Part shown: positions 1 through 5,087 of the stretch, in pieces | Layout: each line of letters opens with the position of its first letter | Position numbering within the stretch: the first letter of the stretch is position 1 | Origin: Acidimicrobiia bacterium | Lineage (GTDB): Bacteria; Actinomycetota; Acidimicrobiia; Spongiisociales; UBA5794 | Direction: 5' to 3' | NCBI GenBank assembly: GCA_030598905.1 | Contig: JAUVPA010000106.1 | Span: forward strand, 1-6,215 | Length of the DNA: 6,215 bases | The notes under the pieces: generated by a model | What the model was told of the DNA's origin: nothing | The model's input: only the letters and a program-made list of their open reading frames with translations | Database searches by the model: none | Translations under genes and position numbers: made by a program

Positions 1-924
1 TACGACAACCTCGGCCTGAAGATGTTCGACTCAGCGGATCTTCGGGTTCATCCGACCGGCAAGGCCATCATGAAACTCGGTGTCAAGGCGCAGGGCCAGG
101 GCCACGAGACGACGTTTGCTCAGATCGTGGCCGAAGAGCTCGGCATACCTTCATCCGACGTCAAGGTGGTCGAAGGCGACACGGACAACACTCCATACGG
201 ACTCGGCACGTATGCCTCGCGCTCGACGCCGACGGCCGGCGCAGCCACGTCGATGGTGTCGCGCAAGTTGCGGGACAAGGCCCGTGACATCGCGGCCCAT
301 CTCCTCGAGGCGTCGCCCGAAGACCTGGAGTGGGAAGTCGGTGAGTTCCACGTCAAGGGTTCGCCGGGATCATCGGTCAGCATCCAGGACATAGCGTTCG
401 CCGCCTACACCAACCATCCCGAGGGTATGGAAGCCGGCCTCGAAGGTGTCCACTACTACGACCCGCCCAACATGACGTACCCGTTCGGGACGTACATCGT
501 GGTGGTCGAAGTGGACTCCGCCACCGGCGTCTGGAAGGTACGGCGAATGGTGGCGGTCGATGATTGCGGCGTGAGGATCAACCCGATGATCGTGGAAGGT
601 CAGATCGCCGGCGGGCTCGCCGAGGGTTTTGCGATGGCCAACATGCAGTGGATCACGTTCGACGACGACGGCAACTGCATCGGATCAAGCTTTCTGGACT
701 ACCTGGTCCCGACCGCATGGGAGACGCCGCGGTTCGAGATGGATGAGACGGTGACACCCTCGCCGCATCATCCGATCGGGGCCAAAGGTGTCGGCGAATC
801 GTCGACCGTCGGGTCCCCGGCCGCATACGTCAACGCCGTGATCGACGCCTTGCAGCATCTCGGCGTCACCAATATCGACATGCCTGTCCTCCCCGATCGT
901 GTGTGGGCGGCGCTTCAGGACTGA
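1..924 (+). CDS. coxL: Aerobic CO dehydrogenase large subunit, form I type (CoxL), 5'-truncated by the window edge
   Basis: This is the C-terminal part of the molybdopterin-binding large subunit of aerobic carbon monoxide dehydrogenase, which oxidises CO to CO2 at a Mo-S-Cu centre in a complex with the FAD (CoxM) and iron-sulfur (CoxS) subunits. The frame is open from base 1, so the gene starts upstream; about 307 residues are visible (family proteins are about 800). Seen in the fragment: GQGHETTF (from about residue 32), GDTDNTPYGLGTYASRSTP, DDCGVRINPMIVEGQIAGG, and HHPIGAKGVGES with a glutamate at fragment residue 266. By family knowledge this matches the catalytic Glu of xanthine oxidase-family enzymes (Glu763 of Oligotropha CoxL), and its distance from the C-terminus fits. 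The form I diagnostic loop AYxCSFR would lie upstream, so the form I call rests on my recalled similarity to Oligotropha CoxL. It ends with TGA three bases before the XdhC-family gene, as expected in a cox operon. Confidence 0.93.
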   Translation, partial: YDNLGLKMFDSADLRVHPTGKAIMKLGVKAQGQGHETTFAQIVAEELGIPSSDVKVVEGDTDNTPYGLGTYASRSTPTAGAATSMVSRKLRDKARDIAAHLLEASPEDLEWEVGEFHVKGSPGSSVSIQDIAFAAYTNHPEGMEAGLEGVHYYDPPNMTYPFGTYIVVVEVDSATGVWKVRRMVAVDDCGVRINPMIVEGQIAGGLAEGFAMANMQWITFDDDGNCIGSSFLDYLVPTAWETPRFEMDETVTPSPHHPIGAKGVGESSTVGSPAAYVNAVIDALQHLGVTNIDMPVLPDRVWAALQD

Positions 925-927
925 CCA

Positions 928-1881
928 ATGAAACCCGAGCTCCTCGCGCTCGCCGCCGAGCTGCAACAGCAGCAGCGGCCTTTCGTCGTCGCGACGGTCG
1001 TATGGGCCCGTAGCCCATCGTCTGGCAAGCCGGGGAGTACGGCACTCATCGAACCCGACGGCACGATCCACGGCTGGATCGGAGGGGCATGTGCCGAACC
1101 GGCGGTGGTACGCCAGGCTCGCGACGTGCTCGACGGCGGCGAGGCTCAGCTGATGTACCTCGGCCCGGAGGAAGAGCTCGGCGACCACAACCGCAGCGGT
1201 GTCGTCGCCGTGCCGATCTCGTGCTCCAGCGAGGGTGCACTCGAGGTATTCATGGAACCGGTGATCCCGTTGCCGCGTCTGATCGTGATCGGGCACTCGC
1301 CGCTGGTGAGAACACTTTCGGCATTGGCGACGGCGCTCGGCTGGTCGTCCACCGTGGTCGATGACCGGGGAACCGGCTCCGGTTACGAAGACGACATCGA
1401 GGTCGTCACGTCTCTCGACGGGATGGAGCGCCTCGGGATCGACGGCACAACTCCCATCGTCGTCGCTACCCAGGGTCATTACGACGAACCCGCCCTCGAA
1501 GCTGCGCTGGCGACGGACGCCCCGTACATCGGTCTGGTTGCCTCGGCGAAACGAGGAGAAACGGTGATCGGGTACTTGCGCGATCGTGGCATGGCGGACA
1601 AACAAATCGAACGTGTCGTCAGTCCTGCTGGCATCGATCTCGGCCATGTGCCCCACCGCGAGATCGCCGTTGCGATCCTGGCTCAACTCGTCCAGCTGCG
1701 CCCGGCGTGGGTCGGCTCGAAGAGTCGCCCGGTGGTGGCGCCCAAGACGGCAATCGATCCCGTTTGCGGCATGACAGTCGAGATCGAGGGTGCCCGGTTC
1801 ACAACCGAAGTCGACGGGGAGACGTTCTACTTCTGCTCCCCGGCGTGCAATACCGCGTCTGGCGTACCGCAGACCGGATAA
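928..1881 (+). CDS. XdhC/CoxI-family molybdoenzyme maturation protein with C-terminal YHS domain
   Basis: This 317-residue protein is of the family that helps insert or sulfurate the molybdenum cofactor of xanthine dehydrogenase and CO dehydrogenase. The N-terminal XdhC_CoxI domain (about 1-110) has FVVATVVWARSPSSGKPGS and GWIGGACAEP, with Cys55 at the place of the family's conserved cysteine. A Rossmann-like XdhC_C domain follows (about 117-265), with the glycine-containing turn IGHSPLVRTL near residue 122 and the late motif SPAGIDLGHVPHREIAVAIL. After a short linker a YHS-type domain starts near 275 (AIDPVCGMTVEIEG, then YFCSPAC), giving Cys280, Cys303 and Cys307 as likely metal ligands. 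The domain stops about 10 residues after the last Cys, shorter than usual, and those residues are encoded by the left arm of a long hairpin. ATG 928 follows the CoxL stop by 3 nt, with AGGA at 917-920 as ribosome binding site, so the two genes are probably co-transcribed and translationally linked. The maturation role is inferred from family and position. Confidence 0.88.
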   Translation: MKPELLALAAELQQQQRPFVVATVVWARSPSSGKPGSTALIEPDGTIHGWIGGACAEPAVVRQARDVLDGGEAQLMYLGPEEELGDHNRSGVVAVPISCSSEGALEVFMEPVIPLPRLIVIGHSPLVRTLSALATALGWSSTVVDDRGTGSGYEDDIEVVTSLDGMERLGIDGTTPIVVATQGHYDEPALEAALATDAPYIGLVASAKRGETVIGYLRDRGMADKQIERVVSPAGIDLGHVPHREIAVAILAQLVQLRPAWVGSKSRPVVAPKTAIDPVCGMTVEIEGARFTTEVDGETFYFCSPACNTASGVPQTG

Positions 1882-1905
1882 TGGGCCTGCGGTACGCCAG
1901 ACGCG
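1854..1905. terminator. Perfect 19-bp inverted repeat, probable bidirectional terminator between convergent genes
   Basis: The left arm cgcgtctggcgtaccgcag (1854-1872) and right arm ctgcggtacgccagacgcg (1887-1905) are exact reverse complements, separated by a 14-nt loop. The upstream TAA (1879-1881) lies in the loop, and the minus-strand MaoC stop (1906-1908) begins at the next base after the right arm. A transcript from either side would form a very stable GC-rich hairpin. No T-tract follows on either strand, so it is not a classical intrinsic terminator; U-less hairpins of this type are often proposed as terminators in actinobacteria. The stem is long for a terminator, so a palindromic repeat element is an alternative. 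The inverted repeat is certain; the terminator function is inferred. Confidence 0.72.
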
Positions 1906-2322
1906 TCAGAGGGGCTCGGTCCAGGTGACGGCGGTGCCGTCCAGAACCACCTCTCCCTTCTGGTTGGTCACCGTGGTCGACAGCGTGGTGATCGGCTTGT
2001 CATCGCGCACTGCAACCACCTCGACGGAACCGGTGATCTCGTCGCCCGGATAAACCGGGGCCCGGAAGTTCCAGTCGACGTTGAGGAACACCGACCCGGG
2101 CCCGGGAAGATCCTCGGCAACCACAGCATTGAGGATCGCGGTGATCACTCCACCTTGGACAATGACGCCGCCAAAACGAGAAGCCGCCGCGGCTTTCTCG
2201 TCGTAATGCAGAGGATTGTGATCGCCGCTGATCGCGGTGAAGGTTTCGATGTCCCCCGCAGCGACCAGTCGCGACCTCTCGGCGCGTTGTCCGATCGCGG
2301 GTTGAGATATCCATGGCGACAT
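1906..2322 (-). CDS. MaoC family hot-dog-fold dehydratase (enoyl-CoA hydratase-like)
   Basis: This 138-residue protein has the MaoC/hydratase-2 signature SGDHNPLHYDE, with Asp34 and His39 as the expected catalytic pair, followed by SRFGGVIVQGG and the hot-dog core (VDWNFRAPVYPGDEITG). Family members hydrate trans-2-enoyl-CoA, usually to the R-3-hydroxyacyl-CoA, in fatty acid or polyhydroxyalkanoate metabolism; the substrate here cannot be told. The length fits a single-domain member. I chose ATG at 2322 because the conserved part begins soon after it. A GTG at 2364 gives 14 more residues, has a weak AGG upstream and cannot be excluded; it would leave only 18 bp before the divergent osmC start and would overlap its candidate promoter. 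The gene is convergent with the XdhC-family gene across the hairpin. No neighbouring gene shares an obvious CoA-ester pathway. Confidence 0.88.
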   Translation of the reverse strand: MSPWISQPAIGQRAERSRLVAAGDIETFTAISGDHNPLHYDEKAAAASRFGGVIVQGGVITAILNAVVAEDLPGPGSVFLNVDWNFRAPVYPGDEITGSVEVVAVRDDKPITTLSTTVTNQKGEVVLDGTAVTWTEPL

Positions 2323-2349
2323 CCCGGCATCATCGCGCACGACCACCGG

Positions 2350-2355
2350 TATGTT
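2350..2355 (+). promoter_or_regulatory. Candidate -10 element for osmC
   Basis: TATGTT fits the actinobacterial -10 pattern TAnnnT. It would place a transcription start near 2362, giving a leader of about 20 nt that contains the ribosome binding site GAGGAG (2372-2377) before ATG 2383. I see no convincing -35 hexamer at the usual distance, so this is a weak prediction from one short motif and its position. Confidence 0.3.
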
Positions 2356-2382
2356 CCAACCCACGCGACCTGAGGAGAGCGA

Positions 2383-2817
2383 ATGGAGAGCCGGGCATCA
2401 ACGACATGGCAAGGCGACCTCTTCACCGGATCGGGAACGACCTCGCTCGCCAGCGGCGCAGCCGGTCCGCTGCCGGTGACGTGGAATGCACGCACCGAGG
2501 AGTCGGGTGGGCTGACCAGTCCCGAAGAGCTGATCGCGGCCGCTCACGCCAGCTGCTATTCGATGGCCTTCTCCAATGGTCTTGCTGAGGCGGGCACTCC
2601 GGCTGAGCGCCTCGACACCTCGGCAACCGTGACGTTCGAGAAGACCGACGCCGGATTTGCGGTGACGAAGAGCGCGATCGTGGTCGAGGGCAACGTCCCC
2701 GGGATGAGCGATGAGGACTTCCAGGCGGCCGCCCAGGCGGCCAAGGACGGCTGCCCGATATCACGCGCCCTCGCCGGCAACGTCGAAATCACCCTCGAGG
2801 CAACCCTGGTCGCATAA
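2383..2817 (+). CDS. osmC: OsmC family peroxidase
   Basis: This 144-residue cytosolic thiol peroxidase of the OsmC/Ohr family reduces organic hydroperoxides. The peroxidatic cysteine is Cys58 in AAAHASCYSMA and the second active-site cysteine is Cys124 in KDGCPISRAL. The activating Arg (Arg37 in ARTE) and Glu (TSPEEL, 46-50) are also present. The opening TTWQGDLFTGSGTTSLASG and the segment GGLTSPEELIAAAHASC are typical of the OsmC branch rather than Ohr; the length is normal for the family. ATG 2383 has a good ribosome binding site, GAGGAG at 2372-2377, five bases upstream. The gene is divergent from maoC and convergent with the dehydrogenase gene, whose stop lies only 5 bases beyond its own, so it is probably a single-gene unit. 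No regulator gene is in the window. Confidence 0.93.
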   Translation: MESRASTTWQGDLFTGSGTTSLASGAAGPLPVTWNARTEESGGLTSPEELIAAAHASCYSMAFSNGLAEAGTPAERLDTSATVTFEKTDAGFAVTKSAIVVEGNVPGMSDEDFQAAAQAAKDGCPISRALAGNVEITLEATLVA

Positions 2818-2829
2818 CGAGTTCAGGGT
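2803..2829. terminator. Weak bidirectional hairpin at the osmC / alcohol dehydrogenase convergence
   Basis: ACCCTG (2803-2808) pairs with CAGGGT (2824-2829), and inside it TCG (2810-2812) pairs with CGA (2818-2820) around a 5-nt loop, with small unpaired stretches between the two stems. The element covers both stop codons: TAA of osmC (2815-2817) in the loop region and TGA of the dehydrogenase (2823-2825). It is symmetric in position, as expected for a shared terminator, but the stem is short and there is no T-tract. Confidence 0.33.
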
Positions 2830-3824
2830 GTGATCACGGTGCGGATTCCGTCGCCGAACCCTTCGAGACGGTCGAGGGCGGCGTTGATGGCGACAGGATC
2901 CAGTGGCACTGTGTTTGTCACGACACCGGACAGGTCCACAACACCTCCGTCGACGAGGTCGATCATCTCGGCGACTTCCGACGCCAGATGATCTGAACAG
3001 CCGATCACCTCGGCTTCGCGGAGCACGAGGTCGGTGAAGCCATCGAGCGGAAACGGTTCGTGTGTGATACCAACGGCTACGGCCCTTCCGCCGACTCCGA
3101 GGGCGGCGACGGCTCTTTCCATCACAACCGGTGATCCAACCAACTCGAGTGCAACGTCGACGCCGGGAAGTGACGCAGCTTCTTCAAAAGCGACGGGGGT
3201 AGCACCGGCCTCTGCTGCACTTCTGAGACGGTTTGCATCGATGTCGATGCCGTAGACCTCTTCAGCACCGAGGGCCAGGGCCAGGCGAATCGCCGAAGCG
3301 CCGAGCCCGCCACAACCGAAGACGGCAACGGATTCACCGGGTACGAGGCGTCCCCTACGAAGCGCATGCAACGACGTGACGGACGAGCACATCATGATGG
3401 CCCCCACGTCTGTGGCGATGGACTCTGGGAGCAGAAATGCGTTCCGGGCGGGAGCAACGATGGAGTCTGCGTAGCCACCATCGGCCGACAGCCCAATCAT
3501 GGAACCGGTCACACAGAACTGCTCCCGGCCCGCGGAACACCGTAGGCAGACGCCGCAGCTGATCAGGTAGTGCAACGCTACCCGATTGCCGATGATCGAC
3601 CGATCAACGGATGACCCAGCATCGATGATCGTGCCGGCGACCTCGTGCCCCGGCGTCACCGGAAGAGCAGGAACGGGCCTCGTCCCGGCCCGGTAGTGAA
3701 CGTCGGATCGGCAGATGCCGGCGGCCTCGACACGGACGAGCACGTCGTCGGGACCCGGCTCGGGATCGTCGAGAACGGTGCCGACCAGATCGCGTTGCGG
3801 TTCAACGAGTCGGACGGCCTTCAT
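2823..3824 (-). CDS. Zinc-dependent medium-chain alcohol dehydrogenase
   Basis: This 333-residue protein belongs to the medium-chain dehydrogenase/reductase family and probably oxidises an alcohol or reduces an aldehyde with NAD. The GroES-like N-terminal domain carries the catalytic zinc residues Cys38 (GICRSDVHY), His60 and Glu61 (PGHEVAG), with Cys146 a possible further ligand. Four structural-zinc cysteines follow at 90, 93, 96 and 104 (CGVCLRCSAGREQFC). The Rossmann domain starts with VAVFGCGGLG (166-175); the acidic Asp194 in YGIDID suggests NAD rather than NADP. Length is normal. I chose ATG 3824 because MKAVRLVEP is the usual family start. The longer open frame back to 3989 runs antisense through the deaminase gene and adds low-complexity Ser/Thr-rich sequence. 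No strong ribosome binding site precedes the ATG, and a TAGCGT hexamer sits 7 nt upstream, suggesting leaderless expression. The substrate is unknown. Confidence 0.9.
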   Translation of the reverse strand: MKAVRLVEPQRDLVGTVLDDPEPGPDDVLVRVEAAGICRSDVHYRAGTRPVPALPVTPGHEVAGTIIDAGSSVDRSIIGNRVALHYLISCGVCLRCSAGREQFCVTGSMIGLSADGGYADSIVAPARNAFLLPESIATDVGAIMMCSSVTSLHALRRGRLVPGESVAVFGCGGLGASAIRLALALGAEEVYGIDIDANRLRSAAEAGATPVAFEEAASLPGVDVALELVGSPVVMERAVAALGVGGRAVAVGITHEPFPLDGFTDLVLREAEVIGCSDHLASEVAEMIDLVDGGVVDLSGVVTNTVPLDPVAINAALDRLEGFGDGIRTVITP

Positions 3825-3829
3825 GGCAC

Positions 3830-3862
3830 CGACGCTAGTGATGGTTGAGAGGGCTACCGTCG
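3830..3862. promoter_or_regulatory. Candidate mirrored divergent leaderless promoters (or operator inverted repeat)
   Basis: The 43-bp region between the divergent starts 3824 (minus) and 3868 (plus) holds CGACGCTA (3830-3837) and TACCGTCG (3855-3862), inverted repeats matching at 7 of 8 positions. Read toward each gene, the hexamers are TAGCGT (minus, 3837-3832) and TACCGT (plus, 3855-3860). Both fit TAnnnT and both end exactly 7 nt before the ATG. That is the spacing expected if transcription starts at the A of the start codon, and neither gene has a clear ribosome binding site at proper distance. The hexamers are 17 bp apart, so each lies in the other's -35 position. The same repeat could instead be an operator. 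Confidence 0.4.
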
Positions 3863-3867
3863 CCGCC

Positions 3868-4311
3868 ATGGGACACGACCTCTTCCTGGATGCCGCCGTC
3901 GCCGAGGCCGAGAAAGGGCTCGCCGAAGGGGGAATCCCGATCGGGTCGGTCGTGGTCGTTGACGATGAAATCGTGGGACGGGGGCACAACCAGCGGGTGC
4001 AGAAGGGATCCGCCGTGCTTCACGCCGAGATGGACGCCCTCGAGAACGCCGGACGACTGCCTGGTTCCGAGTACCGCAAGGCCACGCTCTACACGACTCT
4101 CTCGCCCTGTGACCTGTGCACGGGAGCGACTCTGTTGTACGGCATTCCACGGGTCGTGATCGGAGAGAACCGGACATTCCTCGGCGGTGAAGAGCTGCTG
4201 GCTGCGCGCGGCGTCGCGATCTCGGTGGTCGACGACGATCGCTGTCGTCGACTGATGGAGCAGTTCATCGCCGATCGTCCGGAACTGTGGAACGAGGACA
4301 TCGGCGAATAG
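3868..4311 (+). CDS. Cytosine deaminase, yeast FCY1-like (small zinc-type)
   Basis: This 147-residue protein of the cytidine deaminase-like fold closely resembles yeast cytosine deaminase (about 158 residues), which converts cytosine to uracil and ammonia. Zinc-site residues are His52 and catalytic Glu54 (LHAEMD) with Cys81 and Cys84 (SPCDLC); the spacing equals yeast His62, Glu64, Cys91 and Cys94. Other near-identical stretches are GRGHNQRVQKGSA (Asn41, matching substrate-binding Asn51), TLYTTLSPCDLCTGA, YGIPRVVIGEN and the C-terminus WNEDIGE, with Asp144 matching yeast Asp155. This is unlike the common bacterial CodA, an amidohydrolase-fold enzyme. ATG 3868 is the preferred start; ATG 3841 in frame would add nine residues. 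It has no Shine-Dalgarno at normal distance but a TACCGT 7 nt upstream. It is followed after 29 nt by the hydrolase gene, so the two probably form an operon. Activity on another nucleobase or pterin remains possible. Confidence 0.88.
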   Translation: MGHDLFLDAAVAEAEKGLAEGGIPIGSVVVVDDEIVGRGHNQRVQKGSAVLHAEMDALENAGRLPGSEYRKATLYTTLSPCDLCTGATLLYGIPRVVIGENRTFLGGEELLAARGVAISVVDDDRCRRLMEQFIADRPELWNEDIGE

Positions 4312-4328
4312 GTGAACTCCGGATTCCT

Positions 4329-4338
4329 GGAGGAGGGG
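4329..4338 (+). promoter_or_regulatory. Strong ribosome binding site setting the hydrolase start
   Basis: GGAGGAGGGG lies immediately before ATG 4341, with the AGGAGG core (4331-4336) 4 nt from the start codon. This decides between ATG 4341 and an in-frame ATG at 4287, which lies inside the deaminase gene and would add 18 residues (through ...RIPGGGA) that read as translated intergenic sequence. Confidence 0.8.
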
Positions 4339-4340
4339 CC

Positions 4341-5087
4341 ATGACCGCCGTCGAACTGGCGACACGCACGTGGGGAAGCGGCGAACGCCGAGCCTTGCTG
4401 GTACACGGCATCACCTCAGACGGCGGTACCTGGTGGCGGCTCGGACCGTTGCTCGCCGATGACGGCTTCACCGTCACTGCCGTCGACCTGCGAGGGCACG
4501 GCGCCTCGCCTCGAGGTGGAGCCGCCTACGACCTCTCCGACTACGTCGGCGACTTCGCCCGAGCCGAAGAATCTTGGGACCTCGTCATCGGCCATTCCCT
4601 CGGCGGAGCGGTCGTATTGCAGTGCGCCATCCAAGATCCAACCTTCACGAGTCGCCTCGTTCTCGAAGACCCTTGGTTGGTCACACTCACGCTGCATCCC
4701 CTATACATCGGTGAAGCTGTGCTCGAGTCGGCCGACGCGATGCGACACGAGAACCCGTCGTGGACCGACGAGGACATCGACGTCAAGGTTGCTGCCCTCG
4801 CCAGAGTCGACCCGAACGTGGCCAACGGGCCGTTCTCCAATCCTTGGGACCTGCGCTCCGGACTCGGCACCATCAACGTTCCGACGCTGCTCATCGGCGC
4901 CGATCCCAGCCATGACGCCCTCGTCGATCTCGCCACGGGCGAGGCCGCCGCCGCTGCCAACCCCCTCGTCACATACACCGTGATGGCCGGCTTCGGTCAC
5001 TCGATCCACCGCGAGGGTTGGCAGCCGTACGCCAGCCTGGTCTCCTGGTTCGCCGGGAGCGCTGGCGATCAGGCGAAGGAGCGATAG
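4341..5087 (+). CDS. Alpha/beta hydrolase-fold protein
   Basis: This 248-residue protein is a canonical single-domain alpha/beta hydrolase. The oxyanion-hole strand is LLVHGITSDGGTWW (from residue 19), followed by AVDLRGHGAS (47-56), the nucleophile elbow GHSLGG with Ser86, an acidic residue in LLIGADPSHD (Asp188 or Asp192), and the catalytic His220 in GFGHSIHRE. A cap region rich in Trp and acidic residues lies about 110-165. There is no signal peptide or membrane segment, so it should be cytosolic. The family covers esterases, lactonases, C-C hydrolases and amide hydrolases, and the substrate cannot be read from sequence. It starts 29 nt after the cytosine deaminase gene with a very strong ribosome binding site, so it is probably its operon partner. 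A role in pyrimidine use, as for RutD of uracil breakdown, is conceivable but unsupported. Its 3' end overlaps the convergent VanW gene by 19 bp. Confidence 0.87.
   Translation: MTAVELATRTWGSGERRALLVHGITSDGGTWWRLGPLLADDGFTVTAVDLRGHGASPRGGAAYDLSDYVGDFARAEESWDLVIGHSLGGAVVLQCAIQDPTFTSRLVLEDPWLVTLTLHPLYIGEAVLESADAMRHENPSWTDEDIDVKVAALARVDPNVANGPFSNPWDLRSGLGTINVPTLLIGADPSHDALVDLATGEAAAAANPLVTYTVMAGFGHSIHREGWQPYASLVSWFAGSAGDQAKER

Noticed and set aside
685..1686. 333-codon open frame on the minus strand opposite coxL and the XdhC-family gene
   Set aside because: It is rich in Arg, Asp and His with no recognisable domain and lies fully antisense to two well-supported genes; long shadow frames are expected at this GC content.
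2095..2106. 12-nt palindrome CCCGGGCCCGGG
   Set aside because: It encodes the Pro-Gly-Pro-Gly turn in the MaoC protein and is explained by codon choice at high GC; no sign of a regulatory role.
2323..2364. 14-residue N-terminal extension of the MaoC protein from GTG 2364
   Set aside because: It is possible but not preferred: the start is GTG with only a weak AGG upstream, the extra residues do not look like the family, and it would overlap the candidate osmC promoter. Kept as an alternative in the gene entry.
3715..3867. 51-residue N-terminal extension of the deaminase
   Set aside because: It is antisense to the start of the dehydrogenase, is Ser/Thr/Arg-rich, and the match to yeast cytosine deaminase begins only after ATG 3868.
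3825..3989. 55-residue N-terminal extension of the alcohol dehydrogenase
   Set aside because: It is low-complexity Ser/Thr/Ala-rich sequence antisense to the deaminase coding region, and the family normally begins at MKAVRL (ATG 3824).
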